A stretch of 15,348 nucleotides of DNA from Chloroflexota bacterium (lineage in GTDB: Bacteria > Chloroflexota > UBA6077). Below the pieces are notes generated by a model that did no database searches, was not told the DNA's origin, and was given only the letters and a program-made list of their open reading frames with translations. The position numbers were made by a program, and so were the translations under genes. This document shows, piece by piece, positions 13,620 to 15,348 of this stretch. Location: NCBI GenBank assembly GCA_021806765.1, contig JAJZQR010000115.1, positions 1 to 15,348 of the forward strand, given 5' to 3'. How positions within the stretch are numbered: the stretch's first letter is position 1; the number at the start of each line of letters is the position of its first letter.

Positions 13620-14456
13620 ATGGAGAAGAGCAGCAGAGATCTCAGCGGCAAAGTGGCGTGGGTCACGGGTTCTTCGCGGGGCATCGGGCGGGCGATTGCT
13701 GACCACCTGGCGAGTCTCGGCGCGACGGTGGTCGTCCACGGCACTCGGCAGGCTTCCACCCCCTCCTTCGACGAGGCGTACTCGCTGGAGGATGTGGCTC
13801 GATCCATCGCCTCGGAGCACGGCGTGGAGGTGCTCCCGGTCCACGGCGATCTCACCGACGAAGCGACGGTGAAGAGGGTCGCAGGGGAGATCAGAGCCCG
13901 CCTCGGGCGGATAGACCTCCTGGTCAACTGCGCGGGCGGTGACATCGGGGCCCACGGCACCGGCGCCCCCATGGGCGGGCGGCCGGAGCAGAACGACGCC
14001 CTCTTCGTTTCCCTGGAGGATATCCGGTCGGTCCTCGACCGGAACCTGATGACCTGCATCCTCGTCTGCCGCGAGGTAGCACCGGAGATGATGGAGCGGC
14101 GCTCCGGCCGGATAGTCAACATCGGCAGCATTGCGGGCCTGGGGGGCACTATGGTGGGGGCCATCTACGCCACCGCCAAGGCTGCGGTTGCCGAGTACTC
14201 CCGCTGCCTGGCGATGCAGTTGCGCTCCTACAACGTGGCGGTGAACGTGGTGGCGCCGGGCCCGATTATGACCCAGCGGTTCATGGCGAGCCGTCCACTG
14301 GAGCAGGAGATGATGGTGGAAGGCGGGACGCTGGTCCGCTACGGCCGGCCCGCGGAGATCGCCAAGGCGGTGGCCTTCCTGCTATCGGAGGATGCCTCCT
14401 TCGTAACGGGTCAAGTGCTGAGGGCCGATGGTGGGGTCCAAACCTGGCCAGCCTGA
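13620..14456 (+). CDS. Short-chain dehydrogenase/reductase (SDR)
   Basis: A 278-residue classical SDR from ATG 13620, preceded by GGGAGG. The nucleotide-binding motif is TGSSRGIG (16-23), followed by NCAGG (103-107) and the catalytic tetrad Asn142, Ser170, Tyr183 and Lys187 (YATAK). The C-terminal [12 protein letters not shown] and GQVLRADGG complete the fold. The segment after strand beta2 ([20 protein letters not shown]) is longer than usual and contains an arginine shortly after the strand, which fits NADP preference but does not prove it. The overall pattern is close to FabG-type 3-oxoacyl reductases, but the substrate is unknown. No operon partner: 123 bases separate it from the ABC transporter gene, which may or may not share its transcript. 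Confidence 0.92.
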   Translation: MEKSSRDLSGKVAWVTGSSRGIGRAIADHLASLGATVVVHGTRQASTPSFDEAYSLEDVARSIASEHGVEVLPVHGDLTDEATVKRVAGEIRARLGRIDLLVNCAGGDIGAHGTGAPMGGRPEQNDALFVSLEDIRSVLDRNLMTCILVCREVAPEMMERRSGRIVNIGSIAGLGGTMVGAIYATAKAAVAEYSRCLAMQLRSYNVAVNVVAPGPIMTQRFMASRPLEQEMMVEGGTLVRYGRPAEIAKAVAFLLSEDASFVTGQVLRADGGVQTWPA

Positions 14457-14579
14457 AAACCCCTGCATCCGCTTTTCCCCCTTCCCCAATTGGATGCCGG
14501 CCGCCCGTTGGAGTATCGTATTGGGTAGCGGTTCGCCTCGGCCTCTGCCGGGCGAGCCGACCTTTTCTCGAGGCATTCC

Positions 14580-15278
14580 ATGGAAAACGAAGCGGTGGTT
14601 TTGCGCACAGAGCGCCTCGGCCGCGCCGTAGGAGAGAAACGGCTGGTGGAGGACGTGACGCTGGAGGTTGGCCCGGGGGACGTGCTGGCGGTGGTGGGTC
14701 CCAGCGGGGCCGGCAAGTCCTCCTTTCTCCGCCTGCTGAACCGGCTGGACGAGCCCACGGCCGGAACCGTCTTCCTGAGAGGTCGGGATTACCGCCAGAT
14801 CCCGCCCAGGGAACTCCGGCGACGGGTGGGCATGGTGATGCAGCAGCCCTTCCTGTTCCCCGGGACGGTGGCCGAGAACCTCTGCTTCGGCCCCCGCCAG
14901 TGGGGAGAGAAGCCCGCGCCGGAGATGGTGGAAGGATGGCTGAGCCGGGTGGGGCTGTCGGGCTATGCCGAGCGGGAGGTGAGCACCCTCTCTGGGGGCG
15001 AGTCCCAGCGGGTCTCCCTGGCCCGCACCCTGGCCAACTCTCCTGAGGTGCTGCTGCTGGACGAGCCCACGTCGGCCCTGGACGATGCCTCCAAGGGGGA
15101 GATCGAGTCCCTGATCCTGAGTATCCTGCAGGGGCAGGGGCTCACCTGTCTCATGGTGACCCACGACATGGCCCAGGCGACCCGTATGGCTAACCGGGTG
15201 ATGCTCCTGGAGGGCGGACGCCTGGTGAAGATCGGGAGGATGGAGGAGATGCTGAATGCTGAGCCGAATCTTTCTTGA
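14580..15278 (+). CDS. FetA/YbbL-like ABC transporter ATP-binding protein
   Basis: A 232-residue ATPase. ATG 14580 has GAGG six bases upstream. Walker A is GPSGAGKSS (40-48), the Q-loop is at MQQPFLFPGTVAENL (86-101), the signature LSGGESQRVSLARTLA is at 137-152, Walker B plus D-loop LLLDEPTSALDD is at 158-169, and the switch histidine is His195. RLLNRLDEPTAGTV, YRQIPPRELRRRVGMV and FPGTVAEN are characteristic of the FetA/YbbL subfamily, which with FetB has been linked to iron export and oxidative-stress tolerance in Escherichia coli. The permease start overlaps its last 23 bases, supporting the pair. Phosphate-type ABC ATPases are the closest alternative. Confidence 0.9.
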   Translation: MENEAVVLRTERLGRAVGEKRLVEDVTLEVGPGDVLAVVGPSGAGKSSFLRLLNRLDEPTAGTVFLRGRDYRQIPPRELRRRVGMVMQQPFLFPGTVAENLCFGPRQWGEKPAPEMVEGWLSRVGLSGYAEREVSTLSGGESQRVSLARTLANSPEVLLLDEPTSALDDASKGEIESLILSILQGQGLTCLMVTHDMAQATRMANRVMLLEGGRLVKIGRMEEMLNAEPNLS

Positions 15279-15348
15279 CCCGATCAGCCTGGGCCTGGCC
15301 CAGGCCGCCGTTGCGACCCTGATGGCCCTGCTGGTGGTGGCGATGGCG
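15256..15348 (+). CDS. FetB/YbbM-like permease, N-terminus only
   Basis: An ATG at 15256 lies inside the end of the ATPase gene, with GGAGGAG seven bases upstream. The 31 codons before the window edge encode MLSRIFLDPISLGL followed by a strongly hydrophobic first membrane span. Identification as the FetB (UPF0014) partner rests on coupling to the FetA-like gene and this membrane start, since too little sequence is present for motifs. Confidence 0.65.
   Translation, partial: MLSRIFLDPISLGLAQAAVATLMALLVVAMA

Overview
This is a GC-rich bacterial fragment with tightly packed genes, Shine-Dalgarno (SD) starts, several GTG/TTG starts and sigma70-type promoters. No rRNA, tRNA, phage, insertion sequence or CRISPR array was seen. 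The gene content (SNF2 helicase, DUF4386, YedE-TusA-DsrEFH, FetAB-like transporter) fits an environmental Gram-positive or Chloroflexota-like lineage. That placement is a weak inference, because no taxonomic marker is present.

Layout. Positions 1-5187 lie on the minus strand: a large SNF2-family helicase cut by the window's left edge, a Tat-signal flavodoxin, a DUF4386 membrane protein and an SRPBCC protein. A gene-poor stretch (5226-5792) with a heptanucleotide tandem repeat follows. Positions 5793-11114 form the core of the window, two divergent sulfur operons. On the minus strand, read from the divergent promoter: cysteine synthase, a MoaD/ThiS-like carrier fused to a MoeB/ThiF-like adenylyltransferase, and TusA. 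On the plus strand: a 35-residue micro-ORF, DsrE, DsrF, DsrH, a YedE-type sulfur-compound permease and a second TusA, most of them joined by overlapping start/stop codons. Positions 11115-11875 hold two decayed minus-strand gene fragments. A trans-sulfuration PLP enzyme follows at 12030, then a 438-base gap, an SDR oxidoreductase and a FetAB-like ABC transporter cut by the right edge.

How the parts may work together. The divergent promoters at 8251-8442 are near mirror images. Each has a strong sigma70 core with a 16-base spacer. Each is followed, 11 or 12 bases after the -10, by a 30-base element identical at 26 of 30 positions between the two sides, with a partial dyad (GAGTAT/ATACTC). One regulator, possibly of the Rrf2/CymR/IscR type, probably controls both operons. 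The inferred pathway is: YedE imports a sulfur compound; TusA and DsrEFH pass on persulfide sulfur; the carrier domain is activated by its fused E1-like enzyme; CysK makes cysteine; and the trans-sulfuration enzyme at 12030 interconverts cysteine, homocysteine or sulfide. No sulfite reductase catalytic gene is present in the window, so the DsrEFH set probably serves sulfur trafficking. The least expected points are the shared mirrored operator, the carrier-E1 fusion with an internal Gly-Gly, and the coupled micro-ORF at the head of the dsr-type operon.
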